Below, in pieces: positions 6,160-6,597 of a stretch of 6,597 nt of DNA (positions are counted from its first letter, which is position 1; each line of letters starts with the position of its first letter). Source of the stretch: Gammaproteobacteria bacterium (lineage in GTDB: Bacteria; Pseudomonadota; Gammaproteobacteria; UBA9214); assembly GCA_029859555.1 (NCBI GenBank), contig JAOUCV010000123.1, positions 1 through 6,597 on the forward strand, in the 5' to 3' direction. The position numbers and the translations under genes are program-made. Below the pieces are notes generated by a model. It was not told the origin of the DNA. It worked only from the letters and a program-made list of their open reading frames with translations, and searched no databases.

Positions 6160-6597
6160 AGCCACGCGCAAGGGCGCTTATGGTTTTCTCTGGCATGCCT
6201 CCCTGCGCATGTTGTGGCGAGACTGGCGTAGTGGCGAACTCGGTATCCTTGCGATAGGGCTGGTGATTGCAGTCACCAGTATAACTGCTGTTGGTTTTTT
6301 TACCGACCGCCTCGAGCGCGGCCTGCAGCTGCAATCTGCCGAGTTGATCGGTGCTGATCTTGTAATCACCTCGGCGCGGGCAGGGGTTGCTGATCATATT
6401 GAAGCGGCACGTGCGCATAATCTCGATGTGGTTATGACGCAGCAATTTCGCAGCGTGATATCCGCAGCTGAGCGACCGCAGCTGGTTGAGGTCAAGTCGG
6501 TCGCCGCGGGTTACCCGTTACGCGGCACCTTGCGTATCAGTGACACCCCGTTTGGTGCAGATGTGGCAACGGCCGGGATACCGGCAAGCGGTGATAT
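6152..6597 (+). CDS. ybbP: ABC transporter permease, YbbP family, N-terminal part (runs off right edge)
   Basis: The frame from the ATG at 6152 stays open for 148 codons to the edge. Residues 17-26 (SLRMLWRDWR) align with the start of E. coli YbbP (ARWFWREWR). A hydrophobic segment follows at about 28-50 (TM1), then FTDRLERGLQLQSAELIGADL and the start of a large periplasmic region containing PQLVEVKSVAAGYPLRGTL, which resembles PQLANVKAVDDIYPMYG of E. coli. This is the FtsX/MacB permease layout with a periplasmic domain after TM1; full YbbP proteins are about 800 residues with further membrane segments. The N terminus is about 14 residues longer than in E. coli, and an internal ATG at 6209 is a possible alternative start. 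The 8-nt overlap with ybbA and the weak ribosome site favour coupled translation from 6152. The pair should form one inner-membrane ABC complex. Confidence 0.93.
   Translation, partial: MTEATRKGAYGFLWHASLRMLWRDWRSGELGILAIGLVIAVTSITAVGFFTDRLERGLQLQSAELIGADLVITSARAGVADHIEAARAHNLDVVMTQQFRSVISAAERPQLVEVKSVAAGYPLRGTLRISDTPFGADVATAGIPASGD

Overview
The window reads as ordinary chromosome from a gammaproteobacterium. Three of the five recognisable genes form the tesA / ybbA-ybbP block in the same divergent layout as in Escherichia coli, and the phosphoenolpyruvate (PEP) carboxylase is a full-length bacterial enzyme ending in the canonical Met-Arg-Asn-Thr-Gly. No insertion sequence, phage gene, CRISPR array, tRNA or rRNA is visible. 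The genus cannot be named from the sequence alone.

Layout, left to right. (1) Positions 1-101, minus strand: the first 33 codons of a probable lipoprotein that runs off the left edge. (2) 102-317: a 216-bp gap, AT-rich on its right side, with a possible -10 box and an imperfect palindrome. (3) 318-1691, minus: an unusual response regulator with an N-terminal receiver domain, one membrane segment, a coiled coil and a C-terminal domain that resembles a degenerate OmpA-like fold. (4) 1751-4582, minus: ppc, PEP carboxylase. (5) 4583-4769: a 187-bp gap with a minus-strand terminator-like hairpin only 5 bp before the ppc start, and a tandem 13-bp repeat containing a perfect TATAAT. (6) 4770-5450, minus: tesA-type periplasmic esterase/thioesterase. 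(7) 5449-6159, plus: ybbA-type ABC ATPase, whose start codon overlaps the tesA start codon. (8) 6152-6597, plus: the N-terminal part of the ybbP permease, running off the right edge.

How the genes relate. PEP carboxylase replenishes oxaloacetate. The response regulator follows 59 bp downstream on the same strand with no visible terminator between, so it is probably transcribed from ppc read-through. TesA acts in the periplasm, while YbbA and YbbP form an inner-membrane ABC complex, and the shared start region suggests coordinated expression. The points most worth a second look are the membrane-spanning response regulator with its putative periplasmic OmpA-like tail, the terminator-like hairpin in the ppc leader, and the overlapping divergent start codons of tesA and ybbA.
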